From: DASUPK01 sp963843085 | GTDB taxonomy: Bacteria > Actinomycetota > Thermoleophilia > Solirubrobacterales > 70-9 | Direction: 5' to 3' | Assembly (NCBI GenBank): GCA_963843085.1 | Contig: CAWJJG010000001.1 | Span: 410,530-474,529 of the forward strand | Length of the DNA stretch: 64,000 bases | In this document: positions 34,462 to 42,612 of the stretch, piece by piece | Position numbering within the stretch: the first letter of the stretch is position 1 | Layout: each line of letters begins with the position of its first letter | Made by a program: the position numbers and the translations under genes | The notes under the pieces: model-generated | Database searches by the model: none | Told to the model about the DNA's origin: nothing | Seen by the model: only the letters and a program-made list of their open reading frames with translations

Positions 34462-34761
34462 GCCGCGCGATCCCAATCACCTGGCGAATCGCCGCTTCTC
34501 GTTCTAAGCGCCTATTCGGAAGGCGAAGAGGTATCCACCCGGATGAGCAGCACGGCGGGATAGCGCCAGCCGGTCGGGGACTCTGGATCGGGAGCCATTG
34601 CGTGCGACATGTGAAGAACATCCACGACTGGACTTCGCGTCCGTGCGACGTCGATCTGAGCAAAGCAGCGCTCTTGTCCTCACGCGTTCTCTGGAAGCCC
34701 AACTGCAGATTTCGCGACAGATTCGCGACAACGTTTCGGACTCGCCCGAACCGCCGAAATA
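34462..34761. other. Intergenic region without recognised gene
   Basis: Apart from the homology of its last few bases to the tRNA-Glu-derived repeat, I see no supported gene, hairpin or promoter in this 300-bp stretch. Open frames on either strand have no recognisable protein character. Confidence 0.5.
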
Positions 34762-34784
34762 CAAAAGCCCCGCTTCCGCAGGGC
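34762..34784 (-). terminator. Terminator downstream of tRNA-Glu
   Basis: Minus-strand hairpin GCCCTGC-GGAA-GCGGGGC (34767-34784) followed by TTTTGT, placed 10 bases after the tRNA-Glu 3' end. Confidence 0.85.
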
Positions 34785-34794
34785 TTCCGAGAGG

Positions 34795-34867
34795 CACCGC
34801 TACCGGGATTCGAACCCGGGTTTCCGGACTGAGAATCCGGCGTCCTAGTCCCCTAGACGATAGCGGC
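34795..34867 (-). tRNA. tRNA-Glu (CTC)
   Basis: 73-nt cloverleaf on the minus strand: acceptor GCCGCTA pairing with TAGCGGT, anticodon stem CCGGA/TCCGG with loop TTCTCAG (anticodon CTC), T-arm CCGGG-TTCGAAT-CCCGG, discriminator G. No encoded CCA. Its 3' part is duplicated at 32757-32818. Confidence 0.95.
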
Positions 34868-34921
34868 GTGTTTTGCAGCGGCCGTGAGTGTAGCCAGGCT
34901 CAGGCTAAGCTTCCCGAGCCC

Positions 34922-35005
34922 GCGGCTGTGGCGGAACTGGTAGACGCGCAGGCTTCAGGTGCCTGTGTCCTTCGGGACGTGGAGGTTCGACTCCTCTCAG
35001 CCGCA
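34922..35005 (+). tRNA. tRNA-Leu (CAG)
   Basis: 84-nt class II tRNA: acceptor GCGGCTG with CAGCCGC, anticodon arm CAGGC-TTCAGGT-GCCTG (anticodon CAG), long variable arm (TGTCCTTCGGGACG), T-arm GGAGG-TTCGACT-CCTCT, discriminator A. Confidence 0.95.
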
Positions 35006-35019
35006 TCCGGTGCTGCCCG

Positions 35020-35793
35020 CTAGGCGCCGGCGCCGATCAGGGACTCCAGCGACTCGGGTGGGCCGAGGCAGTGGCCCTGCGCCTCGTCGATGCCGAGGTC
35101 CTCCAGCAGCTCGAGGGTCGCGAGCGTCTCAACTCCCTGGGCAATGACCCGCTGTCCGGCGCGGTGCGCCTTGAGGACGGCGCTGCTCACCGCCCGGCGC
35201 TTTCCCCGGTCCTCCGCCAGGCCGTCGATGAAGGGAGAGCCGAGCTTCACGAAGCTGATCGGGAGCCGGCGCAGCAGGAACGACTCGGGGCCACCTTCGA
35301 CGAAGCCATCCAGTGCGATCCGGCAGCCGAGATCGGCAACGGCGCTGACGAAGGCACCCGCCGCGTCGAGCCCCTCTGTCATCTGCTCCTCGCTGAGCTC
35401 GAACACGAGGTCCCCGGGCTCGGCGCCCGTCTCCTCCAGGCGGTCTCGGATCAGGCCGATCATGGCCTCATCCGTCGACCTCACGCTGAGGTTGAGGTCC
35501 ACCGGAGTTCCAGACGCCGCGACCTCGATCGCCCGGGCGACCACCCAGCGATCGATCTCACGGATCGATCCGAACTCCTCTGCGACGAGCACGAACTCGC
35601 CGGCGGGGATCAGCCGGCGCCGGTCCACCATTCGCAGGAAGAGCTCATGGCGCATCGTCTCGCCGCTGATGACATCGACGATGCGCTGGCCGTGCAGGAC
35701 GAAGAGGTCCCTCTCCAAAGCCTCTTCGATCCTGCGCGACCAATCCAGCGGGCGCAGCAACCCCCCTGACCCGGATTCCTCTCCAGAGGTCAT
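35020..35793 (-). CDS. EAL-domain protein, probably catalytically inactive
   Basis: About 257-aa stand-alone EAL domain (the c-di-GMP phosphodiesterase fold). The fold landmarks are present but key residues differ: ELFLRM in place of the EALLRW signature, LDGFVEGG in place of the DDFG metal-binding loop, VKLG where KID carries a metal-ligand Asp, and IAQGVET where the family has AEGVE with a catalytic Glu. So it likely binds nucleotide or a partner rather than hydrolysing c-di-GMP. No GGDEF, PAS or membrane part. The ATG at 35791-35793 is preferred over an upstream TTG. It is convergent with tRNA-Leu. Confidence 0.88.
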   Translation of the reverse strand: MTSGEESGSGGLLRPLDWSRRIEEALERDLFVLHGQRIVDVISGETMRHELFLRMVDRRRLIPAGEFVLVAEEFGSIREIDRWVVARAIEVAASGTPVDLNLSVRSTDEAMIGLIRDRLEETGAEPGDLVFELSEEQMTEGLDAAGAFVSAVADLGCRIALDGFVEGGPESFLLRRLPISFVKLGSPFIDGLAEDRGKRRAVSSAVLKAHRAGQRVIAQGVETLATLELLEDLGIDEAQGHCLGPPESLESLIGAGA

Positions 35794-35878
35794 GTCCAAT
35801 GATCACCCCAGCCGGCGGGCAGGCGCAACGTGACGAAGTACTGGACGAACGGCGGGGAAACTACGGAGGAAGGGTGGG

Positions 35879-37291
35879 TCAGCCGAGATGCCGCAGGGCC
35901 GAGCGGGCCGCGTTGAAGCCGTTCATCCCATGCGCGCCGGCCCCGGGGGGCGTCGCCGCCGAGCAGATGTAGACCCCGTCGATTCCGGCGCTGTAGGGAT
36001 CGAGGGCGAGGCGAGGCCGGATGAGAACCTGGACCGGCGAGTTGGCCCCGGTGATGATGTCGCCCCCGGTGTAGTTGGCGTTGTAGCTCTCGAGGTCGGC
36101 CGGCGTTCGGATCGAGGTGTCCCGGATCCGCTCCCTGAATCCGGGAGCGAACCGCTCGATCTGCCCGAGCACCGCCTCGGTCGCGTCTCCTATGTAGCCG
36201 CGCGGAACGTGCGCGTAGGCGTAGAGCGGATGGAGGTCTCCCTGTGAGCGGCCCGGGTCCGCGAGGTACTGCTGGCCGATCAGGACGAAGGGGCGCTCCG
36301 GCATCTCCCCGCGGTTGATCGCCCGCTCGGCGGCCCTGATCTCCTCGAAGGCACCGGCGGCGTGGACGGTCCCGGCCCGCCGACAGGCCTCGTTCGTCCA
36401 AGGCACGCCGCCCTCGACCGCGAGGTCGACCTTGAATGCCCCGGGGCCGTGGCGGTAGCGGCGATAGGCGCGCGCGACCTGGGCCGGCAGGCGGTCGCCG
36501 GCGATCTCCGCCACGGCCGCCGGCGCCAGGTCGAAGACGACGACGTCGGCGCCCGCCACCTCGTCATAGCTGCTCACGCGCCGGCCGGTCTCGATCCGCC
36601 CGCCGTGCTCGGTCAGCACTGCGGCCAGCGCGTCGGCGATCGTCTGCGAGCCGCCTTTGGCGACCGGCCAGCCGAAGGCGTGGCACGCGTCGATCAGCGC
36701 GCATCCGACCGAGGAGCTCATCGGCCCGCTCAGCGGAGCGAAGGCGTGGGCAGCCACACCGCCGAAGAGGGCGCGGCCCTGCGGCGTGCTCCACGAGCGG
36801 ACCAGCACCGATGCCGGCGCGGCAGCCGGGATGCCGAAGCGGGCCAACCGGAGCGGGTGGCGGGGCAGGTGGACGATCGGCGCGAGCATGTCCTCGAGCA
36901 GGTCCTCGAAGTGGGCGGAGGAGGAGCCGAAGACCCGGCGCCAGGCGTGACCGTCGTCCCCGAGGCCGCGGGCCGTCTCTTCGATCGAGCGGACCATGAC
37001 GCCGGCGCTGCCGTCGTCGAGCGGGTGGGCGAGGTCCACTTCCGGAAGGAGCCACTCGAACCCGTGCTTCGCCAAATCGAGGGAGTTGAGGAAGGGCGAG
37101 CCGGCGGCCATCGGGTGGATCGCCGAGCATTCGTCATGGAGCAGGCCGGGAACCGTGAGCTCGCTCGACCGGGTGCCGCCGCCGATCCGCTCCTCGGCCT
37201 CGAGCACGGTCACCCCCACGCCGTTCCGGGCCAGCTCCACCGCGCAGGCCAGCCCGTTCGGGCCGGAGCCGACGACGACCGCGTCGCTCAA
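35879..37291 (-). CDS. FAD-dependent oxidoreductase, phytoene-desaturase/PYROXD2-like
   Basis: 470-aa flavoprotein with an N-terminal Rossmann motif VVVGSGPNGLACAVELARNG (about 5-24), then EAEERIGGGTRSSELTVPG, and the C-terminal FAD-contact region GVYICSAATPPGAGAHGMNG (about 438-457), all as in the PYROXD2/CrtI-like group. Substrate unknown; the group acts on lipophilic or isoprenoid substrates. The ATG overlaps the stop of the DUF3556 gene by 4 bp, so the two are translated together. Confidence 0.9.
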   Translation of the reverse strand: MSDAVVVGSGPNGLACAVELARNGVGVTVLEAEERIGGGTRSSELTVPGLLHDECSAIHPMAAGSPFLNSLDLAKHGFEWLLPEVDLAHPLDDGSAGVMVRSIEETARGLGDDGHAWRRVFGSSSAHFEDLLEDMLAPIVHLPRHPLRLARFGIPAAAPASVLVRSWSTPQGRALFGGVAAHAFAPLSGPMSSSVGCALIDACHAFGWPVAKGGSQTIADALAAVLTEHGGRIETGRRVSSYDEVAGADVVVFDLAPAAVAEIAGDRLPAQVARAYRRYRHGPGAFKVDLAVEGGVPWTNEACRRAGTVHAAGAFEEIRAAERAINRGEMPERPFVLIGQQYLADPGRSQGDLHPLYAYAHVPRGYIGDATEAVLGQIERFAPGFRERIRDTSIRTPADLESYNANYTGGDIITGANSPVQVLIRPRLALDPYSAGIDGVYICSAATPPGAGAHGMNGFNAARSALRHLG

Positions 37292-39072
37292 CGACTCGCT
37301 GCGGGCGACTCCGCGCCGCCGACCGGAAGTGGCTCGGCCGGAGCGTCGGAACCGCCCTCGACGACCACCGGGAAGTCGAACGACTCGTCGAGCCAGGGCT
37401 GGCTGGTCACCATGTCCTTGACCGCGATCGTGCCCTCCTCCAGCAGCCCGTCGACCGCGTCCCAGATCTCGTAGTGCTGGTAGCCGCGCCCGCGCATCGT
37501 CGGCTCAGACTCCAGGTAGATGAGCCGCACGTCACCCGGCTCGTAGCGGCAGCGCTCCTGCACCGCCGCCAGCAGCTGCGCGCTGTGGAAATGAGCATCG
37601 CCGAAGTTCCAGCCGTTGACGACGTTCGAGATCAGCTCGCCCTCCCGCACGTCGTATGACTCGACGTCGTCCACGGCGTGGGGCAGCAGGGCATTCAGGG
37701 CCCGCCCGTGCGAGTGCATCGCCCGGAACGCGAGTCCTCGGTTGAGGAGATAGAGCGCGGTCTCGCGATCGTAGATGTCGCCGACCTGCTCGGCGATGGT
37801 CCGCGCGGGCTTCTTGATGTCGGTGTCGAGCTTCTCCTCCGCCCCACTTCCCCTGCGGAAGAGCCAGGCGCTCGTCGCCCAGTTGCCGGCGTAGTAGCGC
37901 ATCGAGGGCAGGAAGGAGACCTTGTCCGGGCGGGTCCCTCCGAGCAGCGGGAGCAGGAGACAGGGGACCGCGAGGACGGCGATCAGCAGAGGGTCGCCCA
38001 GCGTCGAGAGCGGCGTGTCGCCGTAGTGCCCGAAGAGGAAGAGGATCCCGAAGATCATGAACAGGTTCCACTCGAGCGGCACGGCCAGGGGGAACATCGA
38101 GGTGATGTTCAGATGGAAGAGGATCATTCCGACGATCGCGATGGTCCGGATCGTGGGGTTGTCCTGGAAGACCAGCAGCGCCGGCCAGAGGAACTCCTGA
38201 ACCGTGCCGAAATGCGCGATCCCGGCCGAGAGGCGCGAGGGCATCATGTCCTCCGGGTAGTCGCGCCAGAGCCTGACCCTCACCGAGCGCGGGATCAGCG
38301 GGGCGTTGCTCATCATCGTCGAGACGACGAACGGGAAGTGGCTGTTGAGCTTCGAGGAAGCGGCGCCCCACCAGATGAAGAGGAAGACGAACTGCCAGGC
38401 GACGATCCAGTGCTCGATCCCGAACAGCCCGACGACGAGCACGGTGCAGTAGATCTCCGGCCGGGCGCCCAGGAACGACACCTTGTCCCGGAGCCCGAGA
38501 AGGCCGAGCAACCCGAGGAGCACCGCGATTCCGGCCGGGGGCAGCTTGCCCGCGAAGTCGCCGGATCGGTCCACGCCCGTGGCCAGGAGAAGGAAGATCC
38601 CGGTGGCGAGCACCCCCGCGTAGAGGCCGACGTCGAGCCACGTCCGGGTCGACCCCTTGGTGAAGGGGACCCTGTCCGGCCACGGCGGCAGGCGCACCGT
38701 CCCGGGGCGCAGCCAGTAGAGGACCCCGCCGATCGGCGGCGCGAACCGGAAGCTGAGCGGCATCGACCCCGCGCCGAGCCCGAGGATCTCCCAGAGCAGC
38801 AGCCAGACGGCCAGCTTCTCGAACACGATCGGCTGCGTCCACCAGTCGCTCAGGTTGGTGAGGCTGCCGAGCCCCGGCGTGAGCGAGATGACCAGGCCCG
38901 CCGCCACGCAGAAGACGAGCAGCTTGAGGACGTAGATGAAGTAGACGAAGGTGGGCGACCCGAATCCGTTCGCCCCCCAGTCCTGGACCAGGGGCTTGAG
39001 CCGGCTCAGGTGCGGCTTGGCCTTCCACTCCTCCAACTCGAACGGCGGGGGTGCGGGTGTGAAGAAGCCCAT
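37288..39072 (-). CDS. DUF3556 multi-pass membrane protein
   Basis: 594-aa membrane protein, N-terminus GFFTPAPPPFELEEWKAKPH followed by LKPLVQDWGANGFGSPTFVY, which I recognise as the start of DUF3556 proteins of actinobacteria. About ten hydrophobic helices up to residue 390, then a soluble C-terminal domain (about 400-594) with YYAGNWATSAWLFRRG and ISNVVNGWNFGDAHFH. Function unknown. It is translationally coupled to the FAD oxidoreductase, suggesting a joint membrane-lipid or isoprenoid modification. Confidence 0.85.
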   Translation of the reverse strand: MGFFTPAPPPFELEEWKAKPHLSRLKPLVQDWGANGFGSPTFVYFIYVLKLLVFCVAAGLVISLTPGLGSLTNLSDWWTQPIVFEKLAVWLLLWEILGLGAGSMPLSFRFAPPIGGVLYWLRPGTVRLPPWPDRVPFTKGSTRTWLDVGLYAGVLATGIFLLLATGVDRSGDFAGKLPPAGIAVLLGLLGLLGLRDKVSFLGARPEIYCTVLVVGLFGIEHWIVAWQFVFLFIWWGAASSKLNSHFPFVVSTMMSNAPLIPRSVRVRLWRDYPEDMMPSRLSAGIAHFGTVQEFLWPALLVFQDNPTIRTIAIVGMILFHLNITSMFPLAVPLEWNLFMIFGILFLFGHYGDTPLSTLGDPLLIAVLAVPCLLLPLLGGTRPDKVSFLPSMRYYAGNWATSAWLFRRGSGAEEKLDTDIKKPARTIAEQVGDIYDRETALYLLNRGLAFRAMHSHGRALNALLPHAVDDVESYDVREGELISNVVNGWNFGDAHFHSAQLLAAVQERCRYEPGDVRLIYLESEPTMRGRGYQHYEIWDAVDGLLEEGTIAVKDMVTSQPWLDESFDFPVVVEGGSDAPAEPLPVGGAESPAASR

Positions 39073-39103
39073 GACCCTGCCGCAACCCTATAAGGGCGGG
39101 GCG

Positions 39104-39571
39104 TCAGCCGCCGCCCTGCCTGATGCCGCTCGGCGGATCCGTTGCATAGGTGCGGATCAGCCCGTTGACCAGCTCGCGCTTCTCCGCGTCGGAGAGGCGC
39201 GACCCGCCGTGGATCAGCTTGTACTGGAGCGGCGGCATCTCGCCGCTCTGGACCTGATCCACGAGATCGGAGATGTCCGGCTGAGCCTGGTTCCACTCGG
39301 AGAAGTTGAGGTTGCTGCGGCCCTCGTCGACGTCGCGCTGGACCAGCCAGGAGACCGGTGCGACGTTCGTGTACCAGGGCCACTTCGTCAGATTGCTGTG
39401 GCAGTCCCCGCAGGCCTGGCTCGCCAGCTGCTCGGTCCGCGGGCTGTCCCAGCGGACCGCTCGGGTCACGACCGGGTTTGAATGGCTTCGGCCGTAGGGG
39501 ACGAGCTGGATCAGGATGAACAGCGCCGGAATCCCGATGGCCAGGTAGCGGAGGGCCTTTCTCCAGTCCAT
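39104..39571 (-). CDS. Membrane-anchored haem-binding (cytochrome c-like) protein
   Basis: 155-aa protein with an N-terminal helix (LRYLAIGIPALFILIQLVPY) and a haem-binding-domain pattern. ACGDCHSN supplies the CxxCH covalent haem site (about residue 55), with WPWYTNVAPVSWLVQRDV after it and a MPP motif (SGEMPPLQYKLIHGG) that likely gives the axial Met. Probably faces the outside of the cytoplasmic membrane and carries electrons. Start ATG at 39569-39571 (GTG one codon upstream is possible). It is divergent from the sulfatase gene. Confidence 0.88.
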   Translation of the reverse strand: MDWRKALRYLAIGIPALFILIQLVPYGRSHSNPVVTRAVRWDSPRTEQLASQACGDCHSNLTKWPWYTNVAPVSWLVQRDVDEGRSNLNFSEWNQAQPDISDLVDQVQSGEMPPLQYKLIHGGSRLSDAEKRELVNGLIRTYATDPPSGIRQGGG

Positions 39572-39656
39572 CACCGGAAACTATCCTGCCACGTCTAAGA
39601 GCGGGGTGAGCAAGCCCGCCGCAACTTCGCCCTCCGGCGCTCGTTATGGTCGATTG

Positions 39657-41288
39657 ATGCTCCGAACCCGAAGGGCCAGGGCGGGTTCCCTGCTGGCAGG
39701 GATCGCCGCCCTCTGCATGCTCGTCCTGCTCGCGCACGGGGAGACCACACGTGCGGCCAGCAGCAGGCCCAACGTGATCATGTTCACCACGGACGATCAG
39801 ACCGTCCGTGACCTGGCGGTGATGCCGAAGACGCAGGCGCTGATCGGGAGCGCGGGGGCGACGTTCCTGCACGCCTACGCCTCGGACCCGCTCTGCTGCC
39901 CCTCCCGCGTCACCGTCCAGACGGGCGAGTACGCGCATAACACGGGCGTCCTCGGCAACACCCCACCCCAGGGGGGCTACCAGTCCTTCAACGACAAGAA
40001 CGACCTGCCGGTCTGGCTGCAGGCCGACGGCTACCGGACGATCCACATCGGCAAGATGCCGAACGGCTTCGCGGACCCCAGCGTCGGAGGCCCGACCTAC
40101 GTGCCTCCGGGGTGGGGGCCTTACGACGGCGGCACCGGAGCCGGTTCGAGGGGCGAGTTCTACGGCTTCATCGGCCCGCCCTCCTCCTACACGGGCTTCA
40201 CCCTCGACGAGAACGGTATGCCCACGGACTACAGCACCGACGACTACTCCACCGACGTGTACTCCGATCTCGCCGTCGAGCGGATCAACAACCACCTGTC
40301 GCATTTCCCCAACAGCCCGCTCTACATGCAGGTCCAGTTCTTCGCGCCACACGACCCGGCCACGCCGGCGCCGAAGTACGCCAACGCCTTCGCCACCGCC
40401 CCGCTCCCGATCGACCGGAGCTTCAACGAGAAGAACGTCAAGGACAAGCCGGCCTGGATCAAGAGGATCAAGCGCTTCGGCCCCGGCCTGATCGCCAAGA
40501 TCCAGACCCGCTACCAGCACCGGCTCGAGACCCTGCTCTCGGTAGACGATGCGGTCGAGCGGGTCGTCAACGACCTCCAGGCGCACGGCGCCCTCGGCAA
40601 CACCTACCTGATCTTCACCTCGGATCAGGGCTTCATGCAGGGGCAGCACCGTCTCCACCAGGGCAAGTTCGTCCCATACGACCCCTCGACCCAGGTGCCG
40701 ATGCTGATCCGGGGGCCCGGGATCCCCGCCGGCTCCCAGCCCAAGGCCCTCGTCTGGAACGGCGATATCACCTCGACGATCCTGCAGATGACCGGCGCGA
40801 GGCCGGGGCTGCCGCAGGACGGGCAGTCGATGCTCCCCCTGGCGCAGAGCCCGACGCAGCGCTCGACCCGGCCGATCCTGTTCGAGACCGGGCCGCCCGG
40901 GACCACCTTCGAGCCGGGCACCACCGCCGGGGCATCGGCCGGCGGAGGGCACAAGCTCAGCACCTACGTCAAGAACACCGACCTCGACCACACCGCCCAG
41001 CTCTCCCGCGCGATCGTCGCCCCGCGCTACCGGGCGATCCGCACGGGCCGCTACCTGCTCACCAAGTACTCCGACGGCGGGCGCGAGATGTACGACGTCT
41101 CGCGCGACCCGCTGATGCTGAACTCGATCTGGAAGAACGGGCGCTACGCGCCGGTCAAGAAGTTCCTCCTCAAGAGGCTTGCGAAGCTCGTCCACTGCAG
41201 CGGGCCGGCGTGCACGAAGCAGATCGGCAAGCCGCCGAAACCGCTTGCCAAACCTAAGAAGCGGAAGCGGAAGCCCGTCACGCCATAG
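39657..41288 (+). CDS. Secreted sulfatase (alkaline-phosphatase superfamily)
   Basis: About 543-aa exported sulfatase. Signal peptide/anchor AGSLLAGIAALCMLVLLAHG. Metal-binding start NVIMFTTDDQTVRDL, formylglycine motif LCCPSRVTVQTGEY (C-x-P-S-R), GKMPNGF, and a later YLIFTSDQGFMQGQHR carrying the second Asp of the metal site. Overall it resembles N-acetylglucosamine-6-sulfatase/arylsulfatase A types. A lysine/arginine-rich tail ends the protein. Start chosen at the ATG before the signal peptide; a GTG at 39606 gives 17 more residues. A paralogue is at 53633. The needed formylglycine-generating enzyme is not in the window. Confidence 0.9.
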   Translation: MLRTRRARAGSLLAGIAALCMLVLLAHGETTRAASSRPNVIMFTTDDQTVRDLAVMPKTQALIGSAGATFLHAYASDPLCCPSRVTVQTGEYAHNTGVLGNTPPQGGYQSFNDKNDLPVWLQADGYRTIHIGKMPNGFADPSVGGPTYVPPGWGPYDGGTGAGSRGEFYGFIGPPSSYTGFTLDENGMPTDYSTDDYSTDVYSDLAVERINNHLSHFPNSPLYMQVQFFAPHDPATPAPKYANAFATAPLPIDRSFNEKNVKDKPAWIKRIKRFGPGLIAKIQTRYQHRLETLLSVDDAVERVVNDLQAHGALGNTYLIFTSDQGFMQGQHRLHQGKFVPYDPSTQVPMLIRGPGIPAGSQPKALVWNGDITSTILQMTGARPGLPQDGQSMLPLAQSPTQRSTRPILFETGPPGTTFEPGTTAGASAGGGHKLSTYVKNTDLDHTAQLSRAIVAPRYRAIRTGRYLLTKYSDGGREMYDVSRDPLMLNSIWKNGRYAPVKKFLLKRLAKLVHCSGPACTKQIGKPPKPLAKPKKRKRKPVTP

Positions 41289-41298
41289 AGTCCGCGCC

Positions 41299-42612
41299 AT
41301 GGCGCGGAGGATGAGCGCGGACGAAGCCGCCGCCCTGTTCGAACCGAGGGATACGTTCGCCATGCCGCTCGGCCCGGGCCAGCCCGCCGCGCTGCTCGAG
41401 GCGCTCGGGAAGCGGGACGACTGGGAGGAGCTCCGCATCGGCACGGCTCTGCTCTTCGTCTTCACGCCGCTCTTCCAGCACCGGAACGTCCACTACCTCT
41501 CGGGCTTCTTCGGCCCGATCGAGCGGGTCCTGCGCGACCAGGGCGCCAACATCAGCTTCGCCCCAGCCGACTTCCGGCGCTTCGAGCCGATCCTCGAAGA
41601 CCAGGCCCCGCGCGTGTTCGCGACCGCGGCCGCTCCGCCCGACGCCGACGGCTGGTGCAGCCTCTCCCTGCACGCGGGCAGCACCTTCGGCGAGATGCAG
41701 CGGATCGCCGCGGACCCCGACAGGCTCTTGATCGCCGAGGTCTCCGAGCTCTTCCCGCGGACGCCCGGCTATGAGCCCGACTACCGCCACGCCCTCCATC
41801 TCGACCAAATCGACGTCCTGGTCGAGAGCGACAAGGGCCCGCTCCCCCTCGAGGACCCGCCGCCCGGCGACGCCGAGCGCGCAATCGCCGAGCACGCCCG
41901 CCGCTACATCCCGGACGGGGCGACTCTCCAGACCGGCATCGGCGCGATCCCCTCGACGATCGCCGGCCTGCTCGCCGAAGGGGACGGCGGGGACTACGGG
42001 GCACACTCCGAGATGTTCACCACCGGCCTGATGCAGCTCCACGAGGCCGGGAAGATCACCAACCACAAGGGCCAGTACGACGGCGTCTCGGTCGCGACCT
42101 TCGCCGGCGGCACCCAGGAGCTCTATGAGTGGCTCGACGAGAACCCCGACATCGCCTTCCTCCCCGTCTCGATCGTCAACTCCCCCGACGTGATCGCCCG
42201 CAACCGGAGGATGGTGACGATCAACGGCGCGCTCTCGGTGGACGTCCACGGCCAGGTGATCGCCGACACGATCAATGCCAATCAGTTCTCGGGGATCGGC
42301 GGGCACGAGGACTTCGTCTCGGGCCCCGCGCTGTCCCTCCAGGCCACCTCCCTGCTCTGCCTCTCATCGACCTACACCCATGAGGACAGGCGCTACTCCC
42401 GAATCGTGCCCTGGTTCGACGTCGGCGCCGTGATCACGACCCCGCGCCACCAGGTCGACGTGATCATCACCGAGTACGGCGCCGCCGAGCTGCAGGGCAA
42501 GACCGTCCATCAGCGAGGAGAGGCACTGGCCTCGATCGCCCATCCCGACTACCGCGATGAGCTGCTCGCCGCCGCCGAGCGCGCCTCGCACGGACACGCC
42601 CCCTTCCAGTGA
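41299..42612 (+). CDS. Acetyl-CoA hydrolase / acetate CoA-transferase family protein
   Basis: 437-aa cytoplasmic CoA-transferase-type enzyme. Landmarks: DGATLQTGIGAIPSTIAGLL (substrate loop), GAHSEMFTTGLMQL with the likely catalytic Glu in the HSEM motif, FAGGTQELYEWLDENP, and TINGALSVDVHGQVIADTIN near the C-terminus. The family transfers CoA between acyl groups or hydrolyses acetyl-CoA. Its stop overlaps the GTG of the following FMN oxidase (GTGA). An oxidase giving acetate next to a CoA-transferase activating acetate would form a short lactate-to-acetyl-CoA route (inference). Confidence 0.9.
   Translation: MARRMSADEAAALFEPRDTFAMPLGPGQPAALLEALGKRDDWEELRIGTALLFVFTPLFQHRNVHYLSGFFGPIERVLRDQGANISFAPADFRRFEPILEDQAPRVFATAAAPPDADGWCSLSLHAGSTFGEMQRIAADPDRLLIAEVSELFPRTPGYEPDYRHALHLDQIDVLVESDKGPLPLEDPPPGDAERAIAEHARRYIPDGATLQTGIGAIPSTIAGLLAEGDGGDYGAHSEMFTTGLMQLHEAGKITNHKGQYDGVSVATFAGGTQELYEWLDENPDIAFLPVSIVNSPDVIARNRRMVTINGALSVDVHGQVIADTINANQFSGIGGHEDFVSGPALSLQATSLLCLSSTYTHEDRRYSRIVPWFDVGAVITTPRHQVDVIITEYGAAELQGKTVHQRGEALASIAHPDYRDELLAAAERASHGHAPFQ

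Noticed and set aside
32819..34753. Complete integrative element between the tRNA-Glu fragment and tRNA-Glu
   Set aside because: No integrase, excisionase, replication or phage gene is recognisable; only a remnant or passive cassette can be argued.
37678..39093. 471-codon plus-strand frame
   Set aside because: Antisense of the DUF3556 gene, dominated by Glu/Arg/Asp/Pro.
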